DNA of 64,000 nt from Flavobacterium sp. (GCA_023259675.1 JALRGT010000007.1:1-64000); one strand, 5' to 3'. Positions 16,820 through 26,455 are shown, counted from the first letter of the stretch. Translations and numbers: made by a program. The notes: generated by a model not told the origin, from the sequence alone.

Positions 16820-18439
16820 ATGTACATGAATAGTATTAAGCCAATCGTTCTGTCTGCCTTCTCTGCTTTAGTATTGGTAGGTTGTGGAGCGCAAAAACAG
16901 ATTCCGAGTATTAATAGTGTCTCTAATGCGATACATATTCCCTTAAATACAGAGAAGAAATCTGCTCTTACAGAAAGTGAATTAATGCGTTGGAGTCATT
17001 TGGATATGGTAAACGATACGATTCCGGGCATGAGCGTGGATAGAGCTTACGCTGAATTATTGAAAGATAAACAAGGAGAGAAAGTGATTGTCGGAATCAT
17101 AGATTCAGGGGTGGATATTGACCATGAAGATTTGAAACCAGTGATTTGGACTAATGAAAAAGAGATTCCAGATAACGGTATTGATGATGATAAGAATGGT
17201 TATATAGATGATGTTCACGGTTGGAATTTTCTGGGAGATGATGTATTGGAAAATTTAGAGGTAACCCGAATTTTGAAGAAAGGAGATGATGGCTCTGAAA
17301 CCTACAAATTAGCATTAGCCAATTATGAGGAAAAATATAACAAAGCATTAGAAGGAAAACAACAAGTAGATTTTTTGTTGAGTACCAATAAAAGCATTCA
17401 AGATTACTTAAAAAAAGACGAATATTCATTGGAAGACTTGCAAAATATGGAGACCACTGATGAGGTGTTGAATAGAAATAAAAGGATTATGACCCAGGTT
17501 ATTGGTCAAGCCGGGCCAAAATTCAATGCTGAACTTGAAGAATATAGAAAATATATTTATGATCAATTGGATTATAATTTGAATAAAGATTTTGATGGTA
17601 GAAAAGTGCTGGGAGACAATCCAGATGACATAAAAACGACCCAATACGGGAATAATGTAGTTTACGGTCCTGATAAAGAAGAAGCCTTGCACGGAACACA
17701 CGTTTCTGGAATTGTTGCACAAATAAGAAATAATAATTTAGGTGGCGATGGTATTGCAAATAATGTAGCTATTATGGCCATTAGAGCCGTGCCTAATGGA
17801 GATGAGTACGATAAAGATATCGCTTTGGCAATTCGTTATGCAGTTGATAATGGTGCCAAAGTAATCAACGGAAGTTTCGGAAAAAGTTTCTCTACTCATA
17901 AGCAATGGGTTTTTGATGCCATAAAATATGCAGAAAAGAAAGATGTTTTAATTGTACATGCTGCAGGAAATGATGGACATGACGTTGATATTGAAAAAAA
18001 TATTAATTTCCCTAACGATACCGAGGATAATAAAACAGAATTTGCTCATAATGTTTTGACGATAGGAGCCTTGGATAATAAATACGGTGAAAAAGTTATT
18101 GCGTCATTTTCTAATTTCGGAAAAATTAATGTAGATATCTATGCCCCTGGAACCGAGATATACGCATCTGTACCGAATAATAAATACAAGTACGAACAGG
18201 GGACGTCAATGGCTTCGCCAAATGTAGCCGGAGTTGCCGCATTAATTCGTTCGTATTATCCTAAATTAAAGGCTTCGCAAGTAAAACAAATTATAATGGA
18301 TTCGGGATTGCCTTTGCCAGTAACAGTAGAAGTTGGTGAAAATCAAGAAAAGAAATCGGCTACCGATAGTTCTAAAACCGGCAAAATGGTCAATGCCTAT
18401 AATGCTTTATTGCTGGCCGGAAAGATGTTTAAAAATTAA
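16820..18439 (+). CDS. S8 (subtilisin-like) serine protease lipoprotein, paralogue
   Basis: This 539-residue tandem paralogue of the preceding gene has the same plan: lipobox Cys22 (LVLVGC), Asp95 in IIDSGVD, His291 in HGTHVSG and Ser463 in GTSMASPN. The blocks flanking the triad are nearly identical to those of the first protein, while the Asp-His insertion has diverged in sequence but kept its length and charge. A second ATG two codons in is an equally good start. The shared upstream motif indicates that the promoter was duplicated with the gene. Confidence 0.9.
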   Translation: MYMNSIKPIVLSAFSALVLVGCGAQKQIPSINSVSNAIHIPLNTEKKSALTESELMRWSHLDMVNDTIPGMSVDRAYAELLKDKQGEKVIVGIIDSGVDIDHEDLKPVIWTNEKEIPDNGIDDDKNGYIDDVHGWNFLGDDVLENLEVTRILKKGDDGSETYKLALANYEEKYNKALEGKQQVDFLLSTNKSIQDYLKKDEYSLEDLQNMETTDEVLNRNKRIMTQVIGQAGPKFNAELEEYRKYIYDQLDYNLNKDFDGRKVLGDNPDDIKTTQYGNNVVYGPDKEEALHGTHVSGIVAQIRNNNLGGDGIANNVAIMAIRAVPNGDEYDKDIALAIRYAVDNGAKVINGSFGKSFSTHKQWVFDAIKYAEKKDVLIVHAAGNDGHDVDIEKNINFPNDTEDNKTEFAHNVLTIGALDNKYGEKVIASFSNFGKINVDIYAPGTEIYASVPNNKYKYEQGTSMASPNVAGVAALIRSYYPKLKASQVKQIIMDSGLPLPVTVEVGENQEKKSATDSSKTGKMVNAYNALLLAGKMFKN

Positions 18440-18460
18440 AAAAATAAAATGGTCACCATG

Positions 18461-18489
18461 ATGGAAGAGCACAAACTCTTCCATTTTTT
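18461..18489 (+). terminator. Terminator hairpin just before the M1 peptidase gene
   Basis: ATGGAAGAG and CTCTTCCAT pair perfectly around CACAAA and are followed by TTTTTT. It ends the second subtilisin transcript, yet lies only about 11-16 bases before the next start codon. Confidence 0.7.
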
Positions 18490-18499
18490 ATTATAACAG

Positions 18500-20377
18500 A
18501 TGATGAAAAAGCACTTTTTAATATTTATTTCGATGTTTGCCGTTGGGACTGTTTTTGCCCAAAATGCAGCTTATTGGCAACAACAAGCCGATTATAAAAT
18601 GGAAGTTTCCATGGATGTTCAAACGTATCAATACCATGGAAAACAGGAACTTGTTTATACCAATAATTCTCAGGATACGTTAAGGCGTGTTTTTTATCAT
18701 TTGTATCCCAATGCTTTTCAACCGGGAAGTGAAATGGATGCCCGTTTGCATAATATCAAAGATCCTGATGGTAGAATGATAACTAAAATTAAGGTTGATG
18801 GCAAGGATGTAAAAGAAAGTCGAATTGAGAAATTGAAATCGAACGAAATAGGGTTTCTTAAAATTACCAATTTTCAACAAGATGGTATTTCGATAGTGAC
18901 CAAAACTGTTGGGACCATTCTCGAGGTAACATTAGCAAATCCAATTTTACCAAATAGCAAATCAACATTCAACTTAGATTTTGACGGTCAGGTTCCAGTT
19001 CAAATTCGCCGCTCAGGCAGAAATAATAGCGAAGGTGTGGAGTTATCCATGACGCAATGGTATCCTAAAATAGCCGAATTTGATTTTGAAGGTTGGCATG
19101 CCGATCCATACATTGCCAGAGAATTTCATGGAGTTTGGGGCAATTTTGATGTCAAAATAACTATTGACAAAGAGTATGTTTTAGGAGGTTCAGGCTATCT
19201 GCAAAATCCTAACGAAATAGGTCATGGTTATCAAGACAATGGGGTTGAGGTAAAATATCCAAGGAGAACTAAAAAACTAACTTGGCATTTTGTGGCGCCT
19301 AAAGTTCATGATTTTACTTGGGCTGCCGATAAGGGATATTTGCACGATGTGGTAAAAGGACCTAAAGATGTGGATTTGCATTTTATATACAAGAACAATT
19401 CTAAAATTATTGAGAACTGGAAAAAATTACAGCCTTTAATGGTTAGGGTAATGGATTTTTACAATAAAAACATTGGAGATTATCCATACAAGCAATATTC
19501 CTTTATTCAAGGAGGTGATGGCGGAATGGAGTATGCCATGTGTACGTTGATTTTAGGAAATGGAACGCTCGAAGGTATTTTTGGTACGGCTACTCATGAG
19601 TTGGGACATTCTTGGTTTCAGCATATTTTAGCTTCTAATGAAGCTAAGCATCCTTGGATGGACGAAGGTTTTACGACTTATGTAGAAGATTTAGCTACGA
19701 ATGAATTGGCTGCCAAAAAAGCACAAAATCCATTCGAAGGAAATTACAATGCCTATTATTATTTGGTAAATTCAGGAAAAGAACAATCACAAACGACACA
19801 TAGTGATCGCTATGATGAAAACCGAAGCTACAGTATTTCATCTTATGTTAAAGGAAGTATTTTCTTGTCGCAATTGGGGTATTTAATTGGTCAGGATAAA
19901 TTAGCTGAAACCGTTAAAAGATATTACCATGATTTCAAGTTCAAACACCCTACCCCAAATGATATCAAAAGAACGGCCGAGCGTGTTTCGGGAGCAGAAT
20001 TAGATTGGTATTTGACGGATTGGACTCAAACGACCAACACGATTGATTACGGAATTACGGATGTAAAGGCTAATGAGGACAGTACAGTTGTCCATTTAGA
20101 GAGAATCGGTAGAATGCCAATGCCAATTGATGTTTTGGTCGAATATAGTGACGGAACAAAAGAGAGTTTCTACATTCCGTTGCGGATGATGCATTTTGAA
20201 AAAGAAAATCCAAATCCGGAAATCCAAAGAACTATCTTAAAAGATTGGGCTTGGGCCGAATCGAATTACAGTTTTACTTTGGCGAAAGCCTTAAAAAACA
20301 TCAAAAAAATCACCATAGATCCAAGCGGTTTAATGGCCGATGTGAAAGCAACCAATAATGTGTATGAGAGCAAATAA
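18500..20377 (+). CDS. M1-family zinc metallopeptidase, exported
   Basis: The 625-residue protein starts with a signal peptide (FAVGTVFAQ). The M1 zinc site is His366-Glu-x-x-His370 (HELGH) with Glu389 in WMDEGF, the exact HExxH-x18-E spacing. A GGMEYAM segment near residue 340 replaces the usual GAMEN exopeptidase loop, as in many bacterial M1 relatives. The N-terminal beta domain starts near residue 30. It should trim peptides in the periplasm. A terminator hairpin lies right before the start, so how it is expressed is unclear. Confidence 0.9.
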   Translation: MMKKHFLIFISMFAVGTVFAQNAAYWQQQADYKMEVSMDVQTYQYHGKQELVYTNNSQDTLRRVFYHLYPNAFQPGSEMDARLHNIKDPDGRMITKIKVDGKDVKESRIEKLKSNEIGFLKITNFQQDGISIVTKTVGTILEVTLANPILPNSKSTFNLDFDGQVPVQIRRSGRNNSEGVELSMTQWYPKIAEFDFEGWHADPYIAREFHGVWGNFDVKITIDKEYVLGGSGYLQNPNEIGHGYQDNGVEVKYPRRTKKLTWHFVAPKVHDFTWAADKGYLHDVVKGPKDVDLHFIYKNNSKIIENWKKLQPLMVRVMDFYNKNIGDYPYKQYSFIQGGDGGMEYAMCTLILGNGTLEGIFGTATHELGHSWFQHILASNEAKHPWMDEGFTTYVEDLATNELAAKKAQNPFEGNYNAYYYLVNSGKEQSQTTHSDRYDENRSYSISSYVKGSIFLSQLGYLIGQDKLAETVKRYYHDFKFKHPTPNDIKRTAERVSGAELDWYLTDWTQTTNTIDYGITDVKANEDSTVVHLERIGRMPMPIDVLVEYSDGTKESFYIPLRMMHFEKENPNPEIQRTILKDWAWAESNYSFTLAKALKNIKKITIDPSGLMADVKATNNVYESK

Positions 20378-20439
20378 AGTCAAACTAGCAACTTGGTTTT
20401 AATATAAAAACACGAGTTCGTAATTGTTAATATACTTTG

Positions 20440-20447
20440 TAACTTTG
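20440..20447 (+). promoter_or_regulatory. -7 element of the lipoprotein-mfd unit
   Basis: TAACTTTG matches TAnnTTTG. It predicts a transcript start near 20454, which would make an ATG at 20455 leaderless and favours the ATG at 20467. Confidence 0.45.
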
Positions 20448-20466
20448 TGCTTTAATGATAATTCAA

Positions 20467-21120
20467 ATGCAAAATAGAATAATAGCGATCCTTTTTCTGG
20501 GGTTTATGGTGTTCTCTTGTCAAAAAGAGAATCAAAAACGTCTGGTAGAGAATAAAAGAGAGATGGAAAAAAGAGAACTCATTTTTTCTAATATAAAGGA
20601 AGGTTGGGTTTTTAATGATACTCCGATTAACGAAACAGCTGATTCGGTTGCCGTTTCGTGGAATGAATTTCGACAGTTTTTAGACGAATTGGCTCAAAAA
20701 CCAAAAAAAACCATAGGTGCCTTTCAGAAAAAATCGGAAGCTATTTCAAAGAAAGTCATGTTGTTGGATAACAATATCCCTTATCAATACGATAAACCGC
20801 AAATAAAAAGCAGGATTTCCGCTTTGATTACCAAAGTGAGAATGTTAAATTTATTCATTCATTTGGATCATATTCCAGATAAAAAAGTAGTTGGTTTGAT
20901 TGCTGATATTAATAAAGAATTAATTTCATTGCAAAGGCAAATGGACAAGTTGAATGAAAAAAGCAAGATTCCTGTAGAAGAAGGGGAGTCTGAAATGTTG
21001 AGAATGTTAGATACTGTTAGGGCAATCCCGAACAACAGTAATGTTTCTCCAAGATCGGTTATACCCAATCGTTCACAAACAATAACACCACAAAATCAAA
21101 ATATTCCTCGCGTTGAGTAA
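20467..21120 (+). CDS. Small lipoprotein of unknown function, coupled to mfd
   Basis: The 217-residue product has a lipoprotein signal MQNRIIAILFLGFMVFSC, with Cys18 as the lipidation site. The mature part is highly charged and helical, with a Pro/Ser/Asn-rich tail. I recognise no domain. Its stop overlaps the TTG start of mfd by eight bases, so the two are probably translated together, although a membrane lipoprotein and a cytosolic DNA-repair enzyme have no obvious shared role. An ATG four codons upstream is possible but sits on the predicted transcript start. Confidence 0.7.
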   Translation: MQNRIIAILFLGFMVFSCQKENQKRLVENKREMEKRELIFSNIKEGWVFNDTPINETADSVAVSWNEFRQFLDELAQKPKKTIGAFQKKSEAISKKVMLLDNNIPYQYDKPQIKSRISALITKVRMLNLFIHLDHIPDKKVVGLIADINKELISLQRQMDKLNEKSKIPVEEGESEMLRMLDTVRAIPNNSNVSPRSVIPNRSQTITPQNQNIPRVE

Positions 21121-24100
21121 AGCAGCCTTATATAAAACTTACGACAATTCTCCAAAAACACTACAAATTGTAGCCCAGTTACAAGAGAATGCTCCGGTAA
21201 AAATGAATCTTTCGGGATTACTGGGATCCTCACTTTCCTTTGTTATTCGTTCGGTTTTCAAGAAAGCCGAATTGCCTTTTTTGGTTGTTTTAAACAATAA
21301 AGAAGAAGCGGCGTATTATTTGAATGATTTGGAACAAATGGTAGGTGAGCAGGATGTTTTGTTTTATCCGGGTTCATTTCGTCGTCCGTACCAAATAGAA
21401 GAAACTGATAATGCCAATGTTTTGTTACGTGCCGAAGTGCTTAACCGAATTAATTCTCGTAAAAAACCGGCCATTATTGTCAGTTATCCCGAAGCTTTAT
21501 TCGAAAAAGTGGTGACACGTAAAGACTTAGATAAAAACACTTTGAAAGTAAGCGTTGGAGATAAAATTTCTATCGATTTTATCAATGAGGTTTTATTCGA
21601 GTATGAATTCAAAAGAGTTGATTTTATTACCGAACCAGGAGAATTTTCCGTTCGAGGAGGAATAGTGGATGTGTTTTCTTTTTCGAATGACAATCCCTAC
21701 CGAATTGAATTTTTTGGTAACGAGGTTGACAGTATTCGAAGCTTTGATGTGGCAACACAATTGTCTATCGAAATTCAGAAAAAAATCACCATCATTCCCA
21801 ATGTGGAAAACAAGGTTTTTCAGGAAAACAGAGAAAGTTTCTTGGATTATATTTCAGAGAAAACGGTGCTATTTATTCAAAATACCGAAGATTTTCTGTC
21901 ACAATTAGACAAACAATTTGCGAATGCCGAAGTCGCTTTCGAAAAATTATCCAAAGAAATAAAACACGCCACGCCGGAACAATTATTTCTCAATCAGGCC
22001 GCTTTTATAAAAAGAGCGTTGGATTTTTCAGTCGTTGAATTGGCTTCCAAGCCGATTTTTAAAACCACCAAAAAATTTGAGTTCCACATTCAACCGCAGC
22101 CTTCGTTCAATAAACAGTTTGATTTGTTGTTGAATAACCTGAATGAGAATCATTTTAATGGTTATAAAAACTATTTGTTTTGTTCGAATGAAGCTCAGGC
22201 AAAGCGTTTTTATGATATTTTTGAAACCGTCTTAGATGAAAATTTCATTCAGAAAAGTAAAGCTAATGAGACGGTTCTTGACCACCAATCAAAAACAATA
22301 AAAACGGGGAAAAAAACATTGGACGAAGCCAATTCCGAAGATATCCGCAAACAATATAATACTATCGTGTTGCCTTTATACCAAGGATTCATTGATGAAG
22401 AAAACCAAATTACGTGTTATACTGATCACCAAATTTTTGAACGATACCATAAATTCAACATCAAAAATGGCTATTCGAAAAAGCAGAATATTACTTTAAA
22501 AGAACTCACTAGTTTATCGGTGGGCGATTATGTAACGCATATTGACCACGGAATCGGGAAATTTGGAGGATTACAAAAAATTCAAGTCGAAGGGAAAACC
22601 CAGGAAGCGATTAAACTCGTTTATGCCGATAATGACATTGTGTACGTGAGTATTCATTCGCTACACAAAATTTCGAAATATAACGGCAAGGACGGAACAC
22701 CGCCCAAAATATACAAATTAGGTTCGAATGCTTGGAAAGTTTTAAAACAAAAAACCAAGGCAAGAGTTAAACATATTGCGTTCAATTTGATTCAGTTGTA
22801 TGCCAAAAGACGTTTGGATAAAGGATTTCAATTTGCGCCAGACAGTTATTTGCAAAACGAATTAGAGAGTTCATTTATTTATGAAGATACGCCAGACCAA
22901 ACCAAATCGACTGCAGAAGTTAAAGCCGATATGGAAAGCGATCGTCCAATGGATCGATTGGTTTGTGGGGATGTTGGTTTTGGTAAAACAGAGGTTGCTA
23001 TTCGTGCGGCTTTCAAGGCGGTGGATAATAGCAAACAAGTTGCGGTTTTGGTGCCAACCACAATTTTGGCTTACCAACATTATCGTACGTTCAGTGAACG
23101 ATTGAAAGATATGCCGGTTTCTATTGGTTACTTAAACCGATTTAGAACAGCCAAACAAAAAGCAGAAACGCTAAAAGATTTAGCCGAAGGAAAACTAGAT
23201 ATTGTCATTGGAACGCATCAATTAGTAAACAAAAATGTAGTTTTTAAAGATTTGGGCTTGTTGATTGTAGATGAGGAACAAAAATTTGGAGTCAACGTCA
23301 AAGACAAACTCAAAACCATTGCGGCCAATGTGGATACACTGACTTTAACAGCAACGCCCATTCCGAGAACTTTGCAGTTTTCGTTGATGGCAGCGCGTGA
23401 TTTATCCGTAATTACAACTCCGCCGCCCAACCGTTATCCTATTGAAACGAATGTGGTCGGTTTTAATGAGGAGATTATTCGGGATGCGATTTCGTACGAA
23501 ATTCAGCGTAACGGACAGGTTTTCTTTATTAATAACCGCATCGAAAACATCAAAGAAATTGCTGGAATGATTCAGCGATTGGTGCCCAATGCCAGAGTCG
23601 GAATTGGTCACGGTCAGATGGAGGGGAAAAAACTGGAAGAATTGATGTTGGCTTTTATGAATGGTGAATTCGATGTTTTGGTAGCGACAACGATTATCGA
23701 AAGTGGTTTGGATGTGCCGAATGCCAACACGATTTTTATCAATAATGCCAATAATTTTGGATTGTCTGATTTGCATCAAATGCGGGGTCGTGTGGGACGT
23801 AGCAATAAAAAAGCGTTTTGTTATTTTATCTGCCCGCCCTATTCTGCGATGACCGAAGATGCCCGAAAACGAATCCAGGCTTTGGAGCAATTCAATGAAC
23901 TGGGAAGTGGTTTTAATATTGCCATGAAAGATTTAGAAATTCGTGGAGCTGGAGATTTATTGGGCGGGGAACAATCTGGTTTTATCAACGAGATTGGTTT
24001 TGATACCTATCAAAAAATCATGAACGAAGCCATTGAGGAATTAAAAGAAAATGAATTCAAGGATTTATATCCCGAAGAAAATAATATCGACACCAAAGAA

Positions 24101-24568
24101 TATGTCAAAGACCTGCAAATTGACACTGATTTTGAGCTATTATTCTCCGATGAATATATCAATAACATTACGGAGCGACTGAATTTATACAATGAATTAG
24201 GCACTGTCAAGAACGAGGAAGAATTACAGCTTTTCCAGAAAAAACTTATTGACCGATTCGGTCCGATGCCACCACGCGCTATTGCCTTGATGAATAGTAT
24301 TCGCATCAAATGGATTGCTACAAATGTTGGAATCGAAAAACTGGTGATGAAGCAAGGCAAGATGATTGGGTATTTTGTTTCCAACCAACAATCAGATTAT
24401 TACCAATCGGCTCGTTTTCATAAAGTACTGCAGTTTGTTCAAAAACAAAGCAGTCTTTGTAAAATGAAAGAAAAGCAAACCCCAAATGGTTTGCGACTAT
24501 TATTGACTTTTGAGAATGTAAAGTCTACGAGAAGAGCTCTGGAATTGATGGAAATGTTGGGGGAGTAG
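21113..24568 (+). CDS. mfd: Transcription-repair coupling factor Mfd
   Basis: This 1151-residue SF2 translocase removes stalled RNA polymerase at DNA lesions and recruits UvrA. The order is typical: UvrB-homology region near 120-210, polymerase-interacting (CarD-like) domain near 470-530 with VGDYVTHIDHGIGKF, Walker A GDVGFGKTEVA (Lys625), DEEQ box (Asp720), TATPIPRTLQ, QMRGRVGRS, then the C-terminal TRCF domain. The start appears to be a TTG overlapping the preceding stop; the next Met is about 30 residues in, inside conserved sequence. A palindromic hairpin follows the gene and may terminate it. Confidence 0.95.
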   Translation: MSKAALYKTYDNSPKTLQIVAQLQENAPVKMNLSGLLGSSLSFVIRSVFKKAELPFLVVLNNKEEAAYYLNDLEQMVGEQDVLFYPGSFRRPYQIEETDNANVLLRAEVLNRINSRKKPAIIVSYPEALFEKVVTRKDLDKNTLKVSVGDKISIDFINEVLFEYEFKRVDFITEPGEFSVRGGIVDVFSFSNDNPYRIEFFGNEVDSIRSFDVATQLSIEIQKKITIIPNVENKVFQENRESFLDYISEKTVLFIQNTEDFLSQLDKQFANAEVAFEKLSKEIKHATPEQLFLNQAAFIKRALDFSVVELASKPIFKTTKKFEFHIQPQPSFNKQFDLLLNNLNENHFNGYKNYLFCSNEAQAKRFYDIFETVLDENFIQKSKANETVLDHQSKTIKTGKKTLDEANSEDIRKQYNTIVLPLYQGFIDEENQITCYTDHQIFERYHKFNIKNGYSKKQNITLKELTSLSVGDYVTHIDHGIGKFGGLQKIQVEGKTQEAIKLVYADNDIVYVSIHSLHKISKYNGKDGTPPKIYKLGSNAWKVLKQKTKARVKHIAFNLIQLYAKRRLDKGFQFAPDSYLQNELESSFIYEDTPDQTKSTAEVKADMESDRPMDRLVCGDVGFGKTEVAIRAAFKAVDNSKQVAVLVPTTILAYQHYRTFSERLKDMPVSIGYLNRFRTAKQKAETLKDLAEGKLDIVIGTHQLVNKNVVFKDLGLLIVDEEQKFGVNVKDKLKTIAANVDTLTLTATPIPRTLQFSLMAARDLSVITTPPPNRYPIETNVVGFNEEIIRDAISYEIQRNGQVFFINNRIENIKEIAGMIQRLVPNARVGIGHGQMEGKKLEELMLAFMNGEFDVLVATTIIESGLDVPNANTIFINNANNFGLSDLHQMRGRVGRSNKKAFCYFICPPYSAMTEDARKRIQALEQFNELGSGFNIAMKDLEIRGAGDLLGGEQSGFINEIGFDTYQKIMNEAIEELKENEFKDLYPEENNIDTKEYVKDLQIDTDFELLFSDEYINNITERLNLYNELGTVKNEEELQLFQKKLIDRFGPMPPRAIALMNSIRIKWIATNVGIEKLVMKQGKMIGYFVSNQQSDYYQSARFHKVLQFVQKQSSLCKMKEKQTPNGLRLLLTFENVKSTRRALELMEMLGE

Positions 24569-24583
24569 ATAGAATGAAATAAA

Positions 24584-24616
24584 AAAGCTTCCAGCCTTTA
24601 AAAGACGGGAAGCTTT
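24584..24616. repeat. RAYT-flanking palindrome, left copy
   Basis: AAAGCTTCC and GGAAGCTTT pair perfectly; the inner part AGCCTTT/AAAGACG is imperfect. It has the same length and outer sequence as the perfect palindrome on the other side of the transposase gene. It may also serve as the mfd terminator. Confidence 0.65.
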
Positions 24617-24630
24617 GGAATCGGTTAAGG

Positions 24631-25239
24631 TTATTCTATTATCAACTCTTCAATTTCATCTAAATTCTGATTTATATAATGGTAATATTTGAAATTTTCT
24701 AGATCATGAAATATTTCTAAAACACGGTTTCTTTGAAGTTTAGTAGGTTTTGCTGATGTAATTGTTCCATAAGAAGACCAAGGATATTCCACGATATGTT
24801 CCGTAAATCTATGATGAACAGGGTTGTTATGAATATAAAAAATGAGTTTTTGAAAATAGTTTTCAGATGTAACTACTTTTCTTTTGAAGTTTTTCTCGAA
24901 TAAACTTCCCGTTCTGTTATAACGTTTATTCATTGCTAGAGTATATGCATTGAATAAATTCGAAAACTGTTTGGATGCTACTATCGCTTTAGGTTTATCA
25001 GTTGTAGAGTATTCTAATTTTGAAGGATCAATTTCTTCTTTTTCTTTGATGTAAACCAAAACATGAAAATGATTTTTCATTAAACACCATGCAAAAGTTT
25101 CTGCAATTGGGTCAATGTATTTTTGGTAAAGCTTTAAAAAATGCAGATAGTTTTCTGTGTCATAAAACAAATCAATTCCATTATTTCCTCTGTTGTAAAT
25201 ATGATAATATTTGCCATTTTCAAGAGGAATTGGATTCAT
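24631..25239 (-). CDS. REP-associated tyrosine transposase (RAYT, Y1_Tnp family)
   Basis: The 202 residues show the HUH-nuclease plan of RAYTs: YYHIYNRGNNG near residue 12, the metal-binding MKNHFHVLV near residue 55 (HFH is the HUH motif), then RTGSLFEKNFKR and a helix with ENYFQKLIFYIHNNPV. The catalytic Tyr is probably one of the two in that helix. RAYTs nick and mobilise REP hairpins rather than transpose themselves. Matching 33-base palindromes lie on both sides, which supports the assignment. Transcription runs opposite to mfd. The gene is complete with no frameshift. Confidence 0.88.
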   Translation of the reverse strand: MNPIPLENGKYYHIYNRGNNGIDLFYDTENYLHFLKLYQKYIDPIAETFAWCLMKNHFHVLVYIKEKEEIDPSKLEYSTTDKPKAIVASKQFSNLFNAYTLAMNKRYNRTGSLFEKNFKRKVVTSENYFQKLIFYIHNNPVHHRFTEHIVEYPWSSYGTITSAKPTKLQRNRVLEIFHDLENFKYYHYINQNLDEIEELIIE

Positions 25240-25256
25240 ATTCGTATTTATATTTA

Positions 25257-25289
25257 AAAGCTTCCAGCCTTTTAAAGGCTGGAAGCTTT
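25257..25289. repeat. RAYT-flanking palindrome, right copy
   Basis: The 33 bases form a perfect inverted repeat with 16-base arms (AAAGCTTCCAGCCTTT) and a single T at the centre. It is the likely REP substrate of the adjacent transposase. Confidence 0.75.
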
Positions 25290-25309
25290 GGTGTTTTAAA
25301 TTGAAAATT

Positions 25310-25966
25310 TTAATTCTTCAAATCCTTAATTACTTTAAAGGCAACATCTACTTGGTCTTCTCCTACCAAAATGGTAAATTCATTTGAAGTTGAAATTACT
25401 TCATTGATGATAATTCCTTCCCAAGCCAAACGTTGGAAAATAAAATAGTAAATTCCTGGAACCACAATGTTTTCTTTGGGTAATTTTACCGTAATGGAAG
25501 CTAGATTTTCTAATTTTTGAATTAATTTTTCATTGGTGAAGTGTTTGTCAACCAAATGATTCACGCTGTTACTCAGTACAATGTTGATTTCGTTTACGCC
25601 TCGTGATGAAGTGTAAAAAACATCCGGAAATGCATTGATGTCAGCAATTAATTCTGCTTGTTTATTCAAAACCGTTTCTGAAACGGCAAAAGTGTAATCA
25701 GTCAGGGCAGAACGAACTGTAATTTCGCCAATATTCTTTATGACTTTATTGATTTTGTGATTCAATCTGAAATCCAATTCTTCGGTAAGTCTTTTTAATG
25801 ACATTACAACCGCACCTTGTCGTACTTCTTTGCCAAATTCACTTTCTAACTCCGACATTATATTTCTGGATAATGAAGTGAGATTGATGATTCCAAGTGA
25901 TAAAGCATTTAATAAAAAGGGCTTTGTTTTGATGTAATTTTCTACAATGGAAGAAACGGTTTTCAT
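25310..25966 (-). CDS. ACT-like regulatory-domain protein, function unknown
   Basis: This 218-residue soluble protein has two halves. The N-terminal half, about residues 1-90, is helical and looks like a winged-helix or adaptor region (SLSRNIMSELESEFGKEVRQGAVVMSLKRL). The C-terminal half contains ISVK/ITVKLPKENIVVPGIYYFIFQRLAWEGIIINEVIST, which resembles an ACT domain of the aspartate-kinase type. Flavobacterial homologues are, I believe, often labelled aspartate kinase, but no kinase domain is present, so that name would mislead. A regulatory or ligand-sensing role is inference. Confidence 0.6.
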   Translation of the reverse strand: MKTVSSIVENYIKTKPFLLNALSLGIINLTSLSRNIMSELESEFGKEVRQGAVVMSLKRLTEELDFRLNHKINKVIKNIGEITVRSALTDYTFAVSETVLNKQAELIADINAFPDVFYTSSRGVNEINIVLSNSVNHLVDKHFTNEKLIQKLENLASITVKLPKENIVVPGIYYFIFQRLAWEGIIINEVISTSNEFTILVGEDQVDVAFKVIKDLKN

Positions 25967-26095
25967 GAGCGAATATGTATTTTTACTTATAAATTACTTA
26001 GATTTTTAGATGAATAAAGTTAGTTATCCTGTCAAAAATCAGGGCAAATATATATAAAAAAACAATTTGTTACAAATATAACAATAAAAAAATAA

Positions 26096-26455
26096 TTAAA
26101 AATGGTAAAAAGCGTCTATAAGGTGCTCAATTACAAAAGATTTACCTTCTTTATGGATGGCGATAATGTCAAAACGGACATCTACGTCTAAATCTTGACT
26201 ACTTACGTATTCGTCTACGGCCTTGACAAGCAGCTGAATTTTCTTTGGTTTAACAAAATCTTGAGGGAGACCAAAATCCAAAGAGGAACGGGTTTTAACT
26301 TCTACAACAGCCAAAACATTTTCCTTTTGGGCAAGGATATCAATCTCTGCTTTTTGGAAAGTCCAATTGGTTTCCAGAATCACATAGCCTTCTTTTTGAA
26401 GGTAAGCAACAGCCATTTCTTCTCCTAGTTTTCCCAGTTCATTGTGTTCAGCCAT
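26096..26455 (-). CDS. YraN family (UPF0102) nuclease-like protein
   Basis: The 119 residues match UPF0102/YraN: HNELGKLGEEMAVAYLQKEGY at the N-terminus, then ETNWTFQKAEIDIL and VVEVKTR near residue 52. The E-I-D...E-V-K arrangement is the PD-(D/E)XK-type endonuclease core. Function is not established. It lies 44 bases downstream of the LD-carboxypeptidase on the same strand and may share a transcript. Confidence 0.88.
   Translation of the reverse strand: MAEHNELGKLGEEMAVAYLQKEGYVILETNWTFQKAEIDILAQKENVLAVVEVKTRSSLDFGLPQDFVKPKKIQLLVKAVDEYVSSQDLDVDVRFDIIAIHKEGKSFVIEHLIDAFYHF

Noticed and set aside
20455..20466. ATG four codons upstream in the lipoprotein before mfd
   Set aside because: It would sit on the predicted transcript start and adds residues before a good lipoprotein signal.
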